Assembly: GCA_021795275.1 (NCBI GenBank) | Contig: JAJYPO010000007.1 | Location: 1-34,176 of the forward strand | Source of the DNA: Nitrospirota bacterium | Lineage (GTDB): Bacteria > Nitrospirota_A > Leptospirillia > Leptospirillales > Leptospirillaceae | Reading direction: 5' to 3' | Length of the DNA stretch: 34,176 nucleotides | In this document: positions 15,715 to 23,618 of the stretch, one piece after another | Layout: every line of letters starts with the position of its first letter | Position numbering within the stretch: the stretch's first letter is position 1 | The notes under the pieces: generated by a model | The model's database searches: none | What the model was told of the DNA's origin: nothing | Seen by the model: the letters and a program-made list of their open reading frames with translations, nothing else | Made by a program: the position numbers and the translations under genes

Positions 15715-16370
15715 CAGGGCTCCTGTGTTCCGAAAAGACGTCCGGGTCTATGGCGTCCTCCGGTTCGGACCACCGGAGGAGGAACGACAAGGCTTCTGGA
15801 GTCGGATGATGATTCGAGGAGCGAAAAGAGCCGTCGGGAACGTCGGTCCCTGTCTGCTTCGTAGCGGTCGACCGGGATGAGACAGGGAGTTTTCATGCCG
15901 AAGGCGATTCTGCGAAGCGTTGCCATGACAGGAGACAGGAGTCCAAGGGATTCCCGTTCGGAAACCGCTCTGTCCGAAAAAAGGGGAAGGAGGCCGGACA
16001 GAAGGATCAGGGAGGCCCCCGTTTTCTCGATCATTTTCTCAAGACGGGAGAGCACAAGCGTGTGAAATTGGTGGATGGTGACCGTTCTTGAAATATGGAC
16101 ACGGGACAGAACATTCCGGGGATTCTTTCCGGCACCCCGAGATTCCCTCACAAAAATCTCCAGATGAAAGACATTGTTCCCGCAGATGATGATGCACGAA
16201 GATATTGGCTGGAGAGGATCGAGAAGATGTCGTGCCAGGATCCGGTGGGTAAAGAGTCCGAGCAGAGGGTCCTCCCCCTGCAGGAGCAGTGGTCGTCCCG
16301 ATCTCCCCTCCTGCAGAAAAGAAGGCAGGAAAGAAGGATCCTCGGAAAAGAGTGTGAGCGGCGGTGTCAA
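15714..16370 (-). CDS. RecA/RadA-fold protein with degenerate ATPase motifs
   Basis: A 218-residue protein that reads like the core of a RecA/Rad51-family domain: an early glycine loop (LLLQGEDPLLGLFTHRIL), a strand plus helix (IIICGNNVFHLEIFVRE), the Rad51-like stretch LSRVHISRTVTIHQFHTLVL, and a second strand LILLSGLLPLF. The Walker A lysine/threonine is absent and the Walker B Asp position holds Ser, so ATP hydrolysis is doubtful. This recalls ImuA and SulA, RecA-fold accessories in other SOS systems. The start is TTG at 16370 (TTGA overlap with the lexA stop) with GGAGG six bases upstream. It lies between lexA and the small protein/polymerase genes. Fold assignment is by eye only. Confidence 0.7.
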   Translation of the reverse strand: MTPPLTLFSEDPSFLPSFLQEGRSGRPLLLQGEDPLLGLFTHRILARHLLDPLQPISSCIIICGNNVFHLEIFVRESRGAGKNPRNVLSRVHISRTVTIHQFHTLVLSRLEKMIEKTGASLILLSGLLPLFSDRAVSERESLGLLSPVMATLRRIAFGMKTPCLIPVDRYEADRDRRSRRLFSLLESSSDSRSLVVPPPVVRTGGRHRPGRLFGTQEP

Positions 16371-16993
16371 TGGGGACCTCCGACGGAGGGGCGAAAGACT
16401 CCGGCAACTGTTCCGACGATGCGGAAGGCCCTGTTTTCGGATATCGGGATTTCGTCATAGTCGGGATTTTCCGGAACGAGGATGATATCTCCGTTCTTTC
16501 TGCGGAGTCTCTTGACAGTTGTTTCCCCGTCGATTTCGGCGACCACGATCTCCTCGTTTTCGGCCGTGTCCTTTGCACGAACGAGAACGTAGTCTCCGTC
16601 CAGGATGGCGGCCTGCTTCATGCTGTCGCCTTTGACCCGAAGAAGAAAGATCGGGCCGGAAGGGATCCAGGAAGGGTCGATCGAGACCGTATCCAGACGG
16701 TTTTCCTCCGAAAGGATCGGAATGCCTGCCGCGACGCGACCGAGAACGGGAACAGGAATCATGGGCGGGAGGACCGATTCCATATCAAGGGCCCGGGCTC
16801 CCTTTCGTCGCAGAAGATGGCCTTTCCGGACAAGCGCGTCAATGTGTTTGTGAACGGCGCTGATACCGCGGATTCCCATTTTTTTTGCAATTTCCCGAAG
16901 GGTGGGAGGATAGCCGAGCTGTTCGGTATGCCAATGGATGAATCGGAGAATCTCCTCCTGTCTTCGGGTCAGTGGCTCTCTTGAGCTGTCCAT
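16367..16993 (-). CDS. lexA: LexA SOS repressor
   Basis: Represses DNA-damage genes until RecA filaments trigger self-cleavage. The 208-residue protein has the winged-helix DNA-binding domain (LTRRQEEIL ... GYPPTLREIAKKMGI ... AVHKHIDALVRKGHL) and the S24 peptidase domain. The cleavage site is A89-G90 in RVAAGIP, the nucleophile is S124 in VKGDSM, and the general base is K161 in TVKRL, so it looks fully active. I chose the ATG at 16993 because the longer reading frame (to 17068) would translate through the -10 and the operator. GGGAGG lies 13 bases upstream. First gene of the four-gene damage-response cassette. Confidence 0.95.
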   Translation of the reverse strand: MDSSREPLTRRQEEILRFIHWHTEQLGYPPTLREIAKKMGIRGISAVHKHIDALVRKGHLLRRKGARALDMESVLPPMIPVPVLGRVAAGIPILSEENRLDTVSIDPSWIPSGPIFLLRVKGDSMKQAAILDGDYVLVRAKDTAENEEIVVAEIDGETTVKRLRRKNGDIILVPENPDYDEIPISENRAFRIVGTVAGVFRPSVGGPH

Positions 16994-17017
16994 GCGTCCG
17001 CGGATGCCTCCCGTTAT

Positions 17018-17035
17018 GGTGATCATTTGTTCACC
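17018..17035. promoter_or_regulatory. LexA-box-like palindrome
   Basis: Minus strand reads GGTGAACAAATGATCACC, an 18-base palindrome with two mismatched pairs (14 of 18 positions symmetric). Its core GAAC-N4-GATC is one base off the Gram-positive LexA box GAAC-N4-GTTC. It lies right after the lexA -10, over the expected transcription start, the natural place for autorepression. Confidence 0.7.
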
Positions 17036-17039
17036 AATA

Positions 17040-17068
17040 ACCTTAGCAAAGGTGTCGGGATCCGTCAA
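17040..17068 (-). promoter_or_regulatory. lexA operon promoter
   Basis: On the minus strand TTGACG (17068-17063) and TAAGGT (17045-17040) are 17 bases apart. Transcription would start near 17033, inside the LexA-box-like palindrome, giving a leader of about 40 bases before the lexA ATG at 16993. Confidence 0.6.
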
Positions 17069-17155
17069 TGGCCACCTTCAATCCGCCAGAATGTTCGGGG
17101 GGGGTGTCCGTCGCAGTTCTTTCTTGCGCCGGATCATCGTGAATTTTGGCGCGAT

Positions 17156-17185
17156 TTGACTCGGACCCCCTTTGTTAAGTATCAT
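17156..17185 (+). promoter_or_regulatory. promoter of the citryl-CoA synthetase operon
   Basis: TTGACT (17156-17161) and TATCAT (17180-17185) are 18 bases apart, with a start expected near 17192 and a leader of about 65 bases to ccsA. It is divergent from the lexA promoter. Both hexamers match the consensus at five of six positions. Confidence 0.6.
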
Positions 17186-17256
17186 ACTGCCGAATTTTCC
17201 CTTATGTGGCAGAGAGAATTTCCTTCCGATACCCAAACTCAAGGAGTCAAGAGCCA

Positions 17257-18507
17257 ATGAAGCTTTATGAGCACGAGGCGCTGGGATCCATCTTCAAGAA
17301 ATATAAGATTCCGGTCCCTCGTTATGTCTTTTCCGCAGAAATGAACGACGCCGTTCGACAGTTTGTTGATAAGGAACCCGGTGTTGTCATCAAGTCGATG
17401 GTTCTGGTCGGAAAGCGCGGAAAAGCCGGTGCTGTCAAGGTCGTTTCCGACAAGTCTCAGGTGGAAAAGGTCTTTTCCGATCTTGCAACCCGAGAGGTCT
17501 ATGGCGAAAGATCGATCGGAGCCCTTGTCGAGGAAAAGCTTGATATCGAGAAGGAATTCTATCTGAGTGTCACCTACTCGACAAAAGATCGGGCGCCTGC
17601 GATCATCTTCAGCGAGCACGGCGGGATGGATGTCGAGGAAATCGATCCGAAGCTTATCCATACCTATATCGTCTCCGATGTCCGTTCCGTCTATCCCTAC
17701 CAGATCCGTCAGTTCCTGGCCGGAATCGGGTTTTCCGACAAGGAGCTCCTCCGTCCCCTCTCAGAGGTGATCGTCAATGTCTATAATGCCTTCTGGGGCT
17801 CGGAGAGCCGCCTTCTCGAGATCAATCCTCTCGTGGTGGCCCGATCCGGGGACAAGCGAAAAATTGTCGCTGCCGATGCGGTCGTCATTCTCGACGATGA
17901 TGCTTCCGTCAATCCCGCTGTCGTCTATGGTGCCAGAAGTGCCCAGGGCCGTCCGCTCACCCAGCGCGAACAGGATGCGATCCTGATCGACCAGGGGGAC
18001 CATCGGGGGAAGGCGGGTTCCTATGTGGAACTTGATGGGGATATCGCAATGATGACTTTCGGCGGCGGAGGATCGACGGTCACGGCCGAGACTGCCATCG
18101 AAGCGGGCCTGAGGATTGCCAACCTGACCGATATTGGCGGAAATCCTCCAGCAGAAAAGATGTACCGGATCTCGAGGATCATTCTCTCGAAGCCTGGCCT
18201 GAAGGGAGTGCTGGTGTGCGGTGGTACGGCCAGCAACACGCGGATCGATGTGACTTTGGGAGAAGGCTTGGCCAAGGCTCTGGATGACATGAATGCCGAG
18301 GGAAAGCTCGACAAGAACCTGGTCTGGGTCGTACGCCGTTCCGGTCCTGAATATGTCAAAGGTCTCAAGATGCTCCATGAGTGTTTTGTCAGGAACGGAA
18401 TCCGCGGAGAAATCTACGATTCGCAGCTCCCCATCACGGAAGCGCCGATTCGTCTGAAGGAATTGCTGATCAAGCTTGTTGGATACAAGCCGGAAGAGGT
18501 TGTCTAG
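17257..18507 (+). CDS. ccsA: citryl-CoA synthetase large subunit (SucC/AclB-like)
   Basis: Large, ATP-grasp subunit of the enzyme that turns citrate, CoA and ATP into citryl-CoA, the first half of citrate cleavage in the two-step reductive TCA cycle described for Hydrogenobacter. The 416-residue protein begins MKLYEHEALGSIFKKY, like SucC, with the nucleotide-grasp stretch KSMVLVGKRGKAGAVKVV and LLEINPLVV (Mg2+ site). It then diverges from SucC (DGDIAMMTFGGGGSTVTAE, LTDIGGNPPAEKMYR), as ACL and CCS subunits do. The ATG at 17257 follows AAGGAG; an ATG at 17206 would add 17 residues unlike the family. A separate, true sucC lies at 26089, which argues that this copy acts on citrate. An ATP-citrate-lyase subunit is the alternative; the lyase gene at 21975 favours CCS. 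Confidence 0.87.
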   Translation: MKLYEHEALGSIFKKYKIPVPRYVFSAEMNDAVRQFVDKEPGVVIKSMVLVGKRGKAGAVKVVSDKSQVEKVFSDLATREVYGERSIGALVEEKLDIEKEFYLSVTYSTKDRAPAIIFSEHGGMDVEEIDPKLIHTYIVSDVRSVYPYQIRQFLAGIGFSDKELLRPLSEVIVNVYNAFWGSESRLLEINPLVVARSGDKRKIVAADAVVILDDDASVNPAVVYGARSAQGRPLTQREQDAILIDQGDHRGKAGSYVELDGDIAMMTFGGGGSTVTAETAIEAGLRIANLTDIGGNPPAEKMYRISRIILSKPGLKGVLVCGGTASNTRIDVTLGEGLAKALDDMNAEGKLDKNLVWVVRRSGPEYVKGLKMLHECFVRNGIRGEIYDSQLPITEAPIRLKELLIKLVGYKPEEVV

Positions 18508-18536
18508 GCTTTCAAACCATACTGAGGGAGAATGTC

Positions 18537-19520
18537 TTGAAGGGAACCGTTTATCTGAATGACAAGACGGGTATCGTCGTGATTGGGGCCACCGGCCGGG
18601 AGGCCTCCCAGGTGATCAAGGAATCGGAGACCCTGTATCCCGGAATCATCAAGGCCGGAATCACTCCGGGCAAGGGTGGATCGAGCGAATTGCCAGTCCC
18701 TGTTTTTGATACCCTGAAAGAAGCCGTGAGCGATCCGAAAGTCGGAAAACTTCTAAACACGGCCCTGATCTATGTGCCTCCGGTCTCGGTTCTCGATGCG
18801 GTGATGGAATGTCTGGACAATGGAATAAAGGTTCTGTATATTATCACCGAACATGTTCCCATTCGTGATTCTGAAGTCATTTACCAGGAGAAGGTTCGTC
18901 GGGGAGCCATCATTGTCGGCGGGACGAGTCTCGGGTGCTTCGTTCCTTCCGTAGGAAGGATCGGCGCAATTGGCGGAAAGGATCCCACGGTGGCATTCCG
19001 GGATGGCGGGATCGTCGTCATTTCCAAGAGCGGGGGGTTGACGGTCACCACGGCTGAAATGTTCAAGCGACGTGGATGGGGAACCTACATGGCTCTTGCC
19101 ATCGGCGGTGATATTATTTCGAATACCACCTATGCGGATGTTCTTCAGGAAATCAAGGGCGATCCCCGGGTCAAGGGGGTGGTCATGCTTGGTGAGCCCG
19201 GAGGGTCTTACGAAGAACAGGTGGCCGGTCTGATTATGTCAGGCGGCTTCGACAAGCCGGTGGCGGCATTCATCTCGGGCAGATTCCAGGAGAGAATGCC
19301 GGAAGGCGTGGCCTTCGGCCATGCAGGCGCGATCGTCGAGCGTGGCATGGGCAAGGCAACGGACAAGATCGCCCGACTTGAGGCGGCCGGAAAGAAGTAT
19401 CCCGTGAAGGTAGCCTTTTACTACCACGATCTCGTCAAGACAATTGAATCGCTCGGAGTTCCTCGGGATTTTGAGGACAGCACCACCGAGCATGTGAAGC
19501 CCCTTTACTCCACGTTCTAG
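18537..19520 (+). CDS. ccsB: citryl-CoA synthetase small subunit (SucD-like)
   Basis: Small subunit carrying the CoA-binding domain and the phospho-histidine. The 327-residue protein has VVIGATGREASQVIKE and AGITPGKGGSSELPVPVFDT (CoA-binding fold), VVISKSGGLTVTTAEM, and the active histidine in FGHAGAIVERGMGK, aligned with GHAGAI of SucD. The first in-frame start with a good ribosome site is TTG at 18537 (GAGGGAGA ending six bases before it), 29 bases after ccsA; an ATG at 18532 is out of frame. It ends before the 54-residue membrane peptide. Paralogous to sucD at 27273 but clearly diverged (for example EHVPIRDSEVIYQ for [13 protein letters not shown]). Confidence 0.87.
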   Translation: MKGTVYLNDKTGIVVIGATGREASQVIKESETLYPGIIKAGITPGKGGSSELPVPVFDTLKEAVSDPKVGKLLNTALIYVPPVSVLDAVMECLDNGIKVLYIITEHVPIRDSEVIYQEKVRRGAIIVGGTSLGCFVPSVGRIGAIGGKDPTVAFRDGGIVVISKSGGLTVTTAEMFKRRGWGTYMALAIGGDIISNTTYADVLQEIKGDPRVKGVVMLGEPGGSYEEQVAGLIMSGGFDKPVAAFISGRFQERMPEGVAFGHAGAIVERGMGKATDKIARLEAAGKKYPVKVAFYYHDLVKTIESLGVPRDFEDSTTEHVKPLYSTF

Positions 19521-19551
19521 GGGCGAATCAACCGAAGGGGGGTGAGGGAAA

Positions 19552-19716
19552 ATGGCAGAAGAAAGAACACAGTTGGCGACAGGACCTGCGATTGTCGGAG
19601 GGGTTGTCATCCTGGCGGCGCTTCTCTTTTTCATCATTTTTCTCGGGCAGGGTGCCGAGAGCGCGAACCACATGAAGGCATGGTTGCCGGGTTCAGCCAC
19701 CCATCTCTGGCCATAA
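19552..19716 (+). CDS. 54-residue single-pass membrane peptide
   Basis: Small gene too short for usual gene calling. ATG at 19552 follows GGGTGAGGG; the product has a short N-terminus (MAEERTQLATG), one strong transmembrane helix (AIVGGVVILAALLFFIIFLG), and a C-terminal tail ending HLWP. It lies 31 bases after ccsB and before a terminator, so it is co-transcribed with ccsAB. No family recognised; it might tether or stabilise something at the membrane, but nothing in the sequence says what. Confidence 0.6.
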   Translation: MAEERTQLATGPAIVGGVVILAALLFFIIFLGQGAESANHMKAWLPGSATHLWP

Positions 19717-19756
19717 TAGGACTCTTTCCTTCTATCTTAAAAATCTCTTTGCTTTT

Positions 19757-19805
19757 CCCTCATTCCCAGTAGAAAATTTCCGGCTGGGGATGGGGGCTTT
19801 TTTTT
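19757..19805 (+). terminator. rho-independent terminator of the ccsAB operon
   Basis: A 13-base-pair stem with two G-U pairs (left arm 19757-19769, right arm 19784-19796) is followed by C and eight T residues. It separates the ccsA-ccsB-small-peptide unit from aconitase. Confidence 0.8.
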
Positions 19806-19954
19806 GACAATAAATCAGGATAAAATACTTAGACGCAGTTTCGCGTCCTTTTTGTTTCAATGGAGCGTTTTGGAAGCCGGGGTGCCCTCATCGGATGAGT
19901 GGCGGTTCCAGGATCCCGGATAGTGTGGACACATCCCCTCAAGGAGATTAAGCA

Positions 19955-21877
19955 ATGGCGCTTAACCTGACTCAGAAAATCATCAAGAATCATCTCGTTT
20001 CCGGAGAAATGGTCCCCGGAAAGGAAATCGCGATCAAGATCGACCAGACGTTGACGCAGGATGCGACCGGGACAATGGCTTACCTCCAGTTTGAAGCCCT
20101 GGGTCTCGATCGGGTCAAGACCGAATTGTCTGTCTCCTATGTCGACCATAATATGCTTCAGACTGGCTTCGAAAATGCGGATGACCACAGGTATCTCCAG
20201 ACTGTTGCCGCCAAATATGGAATCGTGTTTTCCCGGCCGGGAAACGGAATCTGCCATCAGGTTCATCTCGAGCGTTTTGGCAAGCCTGGCAAGACCCTTC
20301 TCGGATCAGACAGCCACACCCCGACGAACGGGGGCCTCGGCATGCTTGCGATCGGGGCGGGAGGACTTGACGTGGCCCTCGCCATGGGAGGGGAGCCCTT
20401 TTACACCACCATGCCGAAAGTTGTTCTGGTCAAGCTCACGGGCAAGTTTCAGCCCTTTGTGTCGGCCAAGGACGTCATTCTTGAACTTCTGCGGCGTCTC
20501 ACCGTCAAGGGAGGCGTTGGCCGGATATTCGAATACGGCGGGGAGGGTGTGAAGGGACTGTCGGTTCCGGAACGCTCCACGATCACGAACATGGGCGCGG
20601 AGCTTGGGGCCACCACCTCGGTCTTTCCCTCTGATGAACAGACCCGCAAATACTTGAAGGCCCAAGGCCGTGAAAATGATTATGCCCCCTTCGAGGCCGA
20701 CGCCGGTGCCACTTATGATGAAACCGTCGAAATTGATCTCAACACCCTTGAGCCTCTGATTGCCCAGCCCCATTCTCCCGACAATGTGGTCAAGGTCCGT
20801 GAAATTCAGGGAATCCCCGTGAGCCAGGTGGCGATCGGATCCTGCACCAATTCCTCCTACAAGGACCTTCTCGGAATCGCGGCCATCATGAAGGGGAGGA
20901 CGGTTCATCCCTCTGTCAGCCTGGGCTTTTCGCCCGGATCCCGCCAGACCCTCGAGATGATCTCCCAGAATGGGGTCCTTGGAGACCTCATCACCTCGGG
21001 AGCCCGTCTGCTCGAATCGGCTTGCGGACCGTGCATCGGGATGGGATTTGCCCCCCCCTCAGGCGGTGTCTCTGTCCGGACCTTCAACAGGAACTTCGAA
21101 GGGCGTTCCGGGACCAAGGATGCCAAGGTCTACCTTGCAAGCCCTGAAGTGGCGGCGGCCTGTGCCATCACGGGCGTGATCACCGATCCCCGGGATCTCG
21201 GAATCAAGGCGGAAACTGTTGAGATTCCGGAAAAGTATGTCCTCGATGACCGCATGATGATCTTTCCCCCCAAGGACGGTCATGGCATCGAGGTTCTTCG
21301 TGGGCCCAACATCAAGCCCCTTCCGACACGCGATCGCATCTCCGAGACGGTTTCGGGGACGGTGCTCCTGAAGGTAGGAGACAATATCACCACAGACCAC
21401 ATCATGCCGGCCGGAGCCAAGGTGTTGCCGCTCAGGTCCAATGTTCCGGCCATTTCCCAGTACGTCTTCGAATCGGTGGATCCGACCTTTCCGAAGCGTG
21501 CCAAGGAGGCTGGTGGCGGATTCATCGTCGGCGGAGCGAACTACGGACAGGGTTCAAGCCGTGAGCATGCCGCCCTTGCCCCGATGTACCTTGGTGTCAA
21601 GGCGGTTATCGTGAAGGGCTTCGCCAGAATCCATCTGGCCAATCTCATCAACTTCGGCATTCTTCCCCTGACCTTTGTGAACGAAGCCGATTACGACAAG
21701 ATCGACAGGGATGACCAGCTCGAGTTCAGCACTTCAGGACTCGAAAAAGGAACCCTCGTGCTCAAGAACCTCACAAAGAAGATCGACATTCCGGTCAAGC
21801 ATTCTCTTACGGCCCGCGATCTGGACATTGTCCGTGCAGGCGGAACCCTGGCCTATGTGAAGGGCCGGAGCAAGTAG
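19955..21877 (+). CDS. aconitate hydratase
   Basis: Interconverts citrate and isocitrate through cis-aconitate with a [4Fe-4S] cluster. The 640-residue protein is of the shorter aconitase type. The N-terminal part has DHNMLQTG, SRPGNGICHQVHLERFGKPG and GSDSHTPTNGGLGMLAIG. The cluster cysteines are C297 (GSCTNSS), C357 and C360 (ACGPCIGMG). The C-terminal swivel domain has GDNITTDHIMPAG and GGANYGQGSSREHAAL. The ATG at 19955 follows AAGGAGATTAAGC. No convincing promoter was found in 19806-19954: TTGACA at 19804 and TAAAAT at 19821 are only 11 bases apart. It supplies the citrate cleaved by the citryl-CoA enzymes in the reductive direction. A gene symbol is left blank because acnA versus the other aconitase types cannot be settled by eye. 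Confidence 0.95.
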   Translation: MALNLTQKIIKNHLVSGEMVPGKEIAIKIDQTLTQDATGTMAYLQFEALGLDRVKTELSVSYVDHNMLQTGFENADDHRYLQTVAAKYGIVFSRPGNGICHQVHLERFGKPGKTLLGSDSHTPTNGGLGMLAIGAGGLDVALAMGGEPFYTTMPKVVLVKLTGKFQPFVSAKDVILELLRRLTVKGGVGRIFEYGGEGVKGLSVPERSTITNMGAELGATTSVFPSDEQTRKYLKAQGRENDYAPFEADAGATYDETVEIDLNTLEPLIAQPHSPDNVVKVREIQGIPVSQVAIGSCTNSSYKDLLGIAAIMKGRTVHPSVSLGFSPGSRQTLEMISQNGVLGDLITSGARLLESACGPCIGMGFAPPSGGVSVRTFNRNFEGRSGTKDAKVYLASPEVAAACAITGVITDPRDLGIKAETVEIPEKYVLDDRMMIFPPKDGHGIEVLRGPNIKPLPTRDRISETVSGTVLLKVGDNITTDHIMPAGAKVLPLRSNVPAISQYVFESVDPTFPKRAKEAGGGFIVGGANYGQGSSREHAALAPMYLGVKAVIVKGFARIHLANLINFGILPLTFVNEADYDKIDRDDQLEFSTSGLEKGTLVLKNLTKKIDIPVKHSLTARDLDIVRAGGTLAYVKGRSK

Positions 21878-21904
21878 GTCTATCTGTCTTTTTGTATTCA
21901 CCGG

Positions 21905-21932
21905 GGGCCGGAGAATATCCGGCCCTTTTTTT
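21905..21932 (+). terminator. terminator after aconitase
   Basis: Perfect 8-base-pair stem GGGCCGGA/TCCGGCCC (21905-21912 and 21918-21925) with a five-base loop, then seven T residues. A textbook rho-independent terminator. Confidence 0.92.
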
Positions 21933-21974
21933 GACCGGATCAACAATCCCTTTTCAATCCAGAAAGGAACCCGC

Positions 21975-22778
21975 ATGAGCAAGGACAGTGAGGAAAAGGA
22001 TGTGAAATGGCGAACCCGGGTCGGGGGCCAGGTGGACGGCAAGCCCGTTGTCAGGGGATACCCCCTGGATGACCTGGTCGGTCGAGTCTCCTTCGCAGAA
22101 GCAATCTACCTGATCCTCAAGGGCGAGCTTCCCACCGAGAGGGAAAAGAAGATGATGGAGGCCATGCTTGTGGCCTGCATCGACAATGGAATCGGACCTC
22201 CGTCTGTGGTTGCTGCCAGGACGGTTTTTTCCGGAGGAAATGCCCTCAATGCCGCGGTTGCCGGCGGTGTCCTGACTCTTGGCGATTCCCACGGAGGGGC
22301 GATCGAACAATGTGCCCGCATTTATCAGGAGAATTTTCCTTCCGATGTGGTCGATGTCAAGGCCCACGCCAAGGCGGTGGTCGAGGAGTTCGACAGGAAG
22401 AAAAAAAGGCTTCCGGGCTACGGCCACAAACTCTACAAGCGTGATCCCAGAACAATGCGGCTTCTCGAACTGGCCAAGGAATTTGGGTATATGGGGCGGT
22501 TCGTGGAATTTGCCGTGGCGGTTCAGGACGAGCTCGAGGCCAAAAGCGGCAAGAATCTTCCCCTGAATGTCGACGGGATGATCGCGGCCATTATCTCCGA
22601 AATGGGGCTCTCCTGGAAAACGGGTAAGGGAATTTTCATCATCGGTCGCATACCGGGGCTTGTGGCGCATGTTGTCGAGGAGTGGGAGCGGGAAAAGCCT
22701 TTCCGTCGTCTGGAGGAAGGAACCTATGTCTATGATGGGACCCCTGTCCGTCCCGTTCCGTCAAAGCCATTGTCTTAA
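21975..22778 (+). CDS. ccl: citryl-CoA lyase (short citrate synthase homologue)
   Basis: Splits citryl-CoA into acetyl-CoA and oxaloacetate, the second half of citrate cleavage in the CCS/CCL form of the reductive TCA cycle. At 267 residues it is far shorter than citrate synthase (about 370-430) and matches the stand-alone lyase. Citrate-synthase-fold active-site regions are kept: GDSHGGAIEQ (His), GYGHKLYKRDPR (His and substrate Arg), and NVDGMIAAIISEMG (Asp). The ATG at 21975 follows AGAAAGGAAC. It is flanked by two terminators, so likely transcribed as its own unit. It could be a plain small citrate synthase by fold alone; ccsAB upstream supports the lyase role. Confidence 0.88.
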   Translation: MSKDSEEKDVKWRTRVGGQVDGKPVVRGYPLDDLVGRVSFAEAIYLILKGELPTEREKKMMEAMLVACIDNGIGPPSVVAARTVFSGGNALNAAVAGGVLTLGDSHGGAIEQCARIYQENFPSDVVDVKAHAKAVVEEFDRKKKRLPGYGHKLYKRDPRTMRLLELAKEFGYMGRFVEFAVAVQDELEAKSGKNLPLNVDGMIAAIISEMGLSWKTGKGIFIIGRIPGLVAHVVEEWEREKPFRRLEEGTYVYDGTPVRPVPSKPLS

Positions 22779-22792
22779 GGATCAATTTGCAG

Positions 22793-22826
22793 GAGGGAAA
22801 GGCATTCCTTTCCCTCTTGATGTTTT
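22793..22826 (+). terminator. terminator after ccl
   Basis: Perfect 10-base-pair stem GAGGGAAAGG/CCTTTCCCTC with a four-base CATT loop (22793-22816), followed by a T-rich TTGATGTTTT. The T run is interrupted, so termination may be partial. Confidence 0.65.
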
Positions 22827-22941
22827 ACCGAACATTTTTTGCTAGGATATCACCCCATATGAAGTTGCCTATAGAATGTCCCAGGTGAAAGACGAATCCG
22901 GACGGGATTTTTAAAGTCCGGGAGACAGGATAGCCCAAGCC

Positions 22942-23496
22942 ATGGCCGAAGAAAAGATCGAACCGGTCATTCCTCCACCCCTTGAGGATATTGAACAGAA
23001 GTTTCCCTCCTGGTACCTGGGAGGCGTCAAGCTCGTTCTTCTGACCCTTCTGATGATCATGTTCCTCTCCATGGTCTGGGGAACCTGGGAGACGATCGAG
23101 CAGGCTTTCATCCATGCAAAAAATGGCCTTTTGTCGATGCTGAAGTCCCTCCTTGTCAACATCCTTCTCCTGTTGGCCCTGCTTGAGGTCTCAAGAACGA
23201 TCCTGACCTACTTTACCCTTGGACGGGTCAAGGTGACCTATATTGTCGATTCGGTCCTGGCGGTCCTTCTTTCCGAAACCCTGGTCACCTGGTTCTCAAA
23301 TGAGCCTCTTTCACGATATATCGAGCTGGTCATGGTTCTCCTGGCATTGACCATTCTTCGGGTCTATGCCATCCAGTACCACCCTGCCCCTTACGGAGCG
23401 AAAGAAAAACGACCATTTCTTGACCCGACCCTTCCCCGTGTCTGGAAAAAGAAGATGGGATGGGTCTCCAAGGAAAAATCCCCGCCCTCCAAATGA
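22942..23496 (+). CDS. PsiE-like four-helix membrane protein
   Basis: An integral membrane protein of 184 aa with about four helices: LVLLTLLMIMFLSMVWGTW, LLVNILLLLALLEVSRTILTY, VTYIVDSVLAVLLSETLVTWF, and IELVMVLLALTILRVYAI. The helix arrangement, with an acidic residue in the second (LEVSRT), resembles the PsiE (phosphate-starvation-inducible E) family, whose biochemical role is not known. The cytoplasmic tail is basic and Pro-rich. The ATG at 22942 has only a weak ribosome site (AGGA 12 bases back). Set between citryl-CoA lyase and fumarate reductase genes, but with terminators on both sides, so a link to carbon fixation is not shown. Confidence 0.7.
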   Translation: MAEEKIEPVIPPPLEDIEQKFPSWYLGGVKLVLLTLLMIMFLSMVWGTWETIEQAFIHAKNGLLSMLKSLLVNILLLLALLEVSRTILTYFTLGRVKVTYIVDSVLAVLLSETLVTWFSNEPLSRYIELVMVLLALTILRVYAIQYHPAPYGAKEKRPFLDPTLPRVWKKKMGWVSKEKSPPSK

Positions 23497-23517
23497 GGGG
23501 GGCTTCAGGCCCTCCTC
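23495..23517 (+). terminator. possible terminator after the PsiE-like gene
   Basis: A 9-base-pair stem with one G-U pair (23495-23503 and 23509-23517, loop TTCAG) begins within the stop codon. There is no T run after it, so it may instead be a transcript-end stabiliser. Confidence 0.35.
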
Positions 23518-23588
23518 AAAGGTTCCCTGAAAGCCAGAACCGTGCCATTCTCGGATTTTTCCGTGGCTGCGTTCCACCCCTTGTCCAA

Positions 23589-23618
23589 TTGAATTGCTCA
23601 GGCCCTCTCTGGTAGACT
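23589..23618 (+). promoter_or_regulatory. putative promoter of the frdBA-sucCD unit
   Basis: TTGAAT (23589-23594) and TAGACT (23613-23618) are 18 bases apart, giving a leader of about 135 bases before the frdB start at 23760. Within that leader I see no riboswitch-like structure. Confidence 0.4.

Noticed and set aside
16994..17068. N-terminal extension of LexA from an upstream start
   Set aside because: It would translate through the -10 and the LexA-box palindrome; the family start matches the ATG at 16993.
19804..19826. TTGACA followed by TAAAAT as a promoter for aconitase
   Set aside because: The spacing is 11 bases, too short, and the -35 falls in the T run of the preceding terminator.
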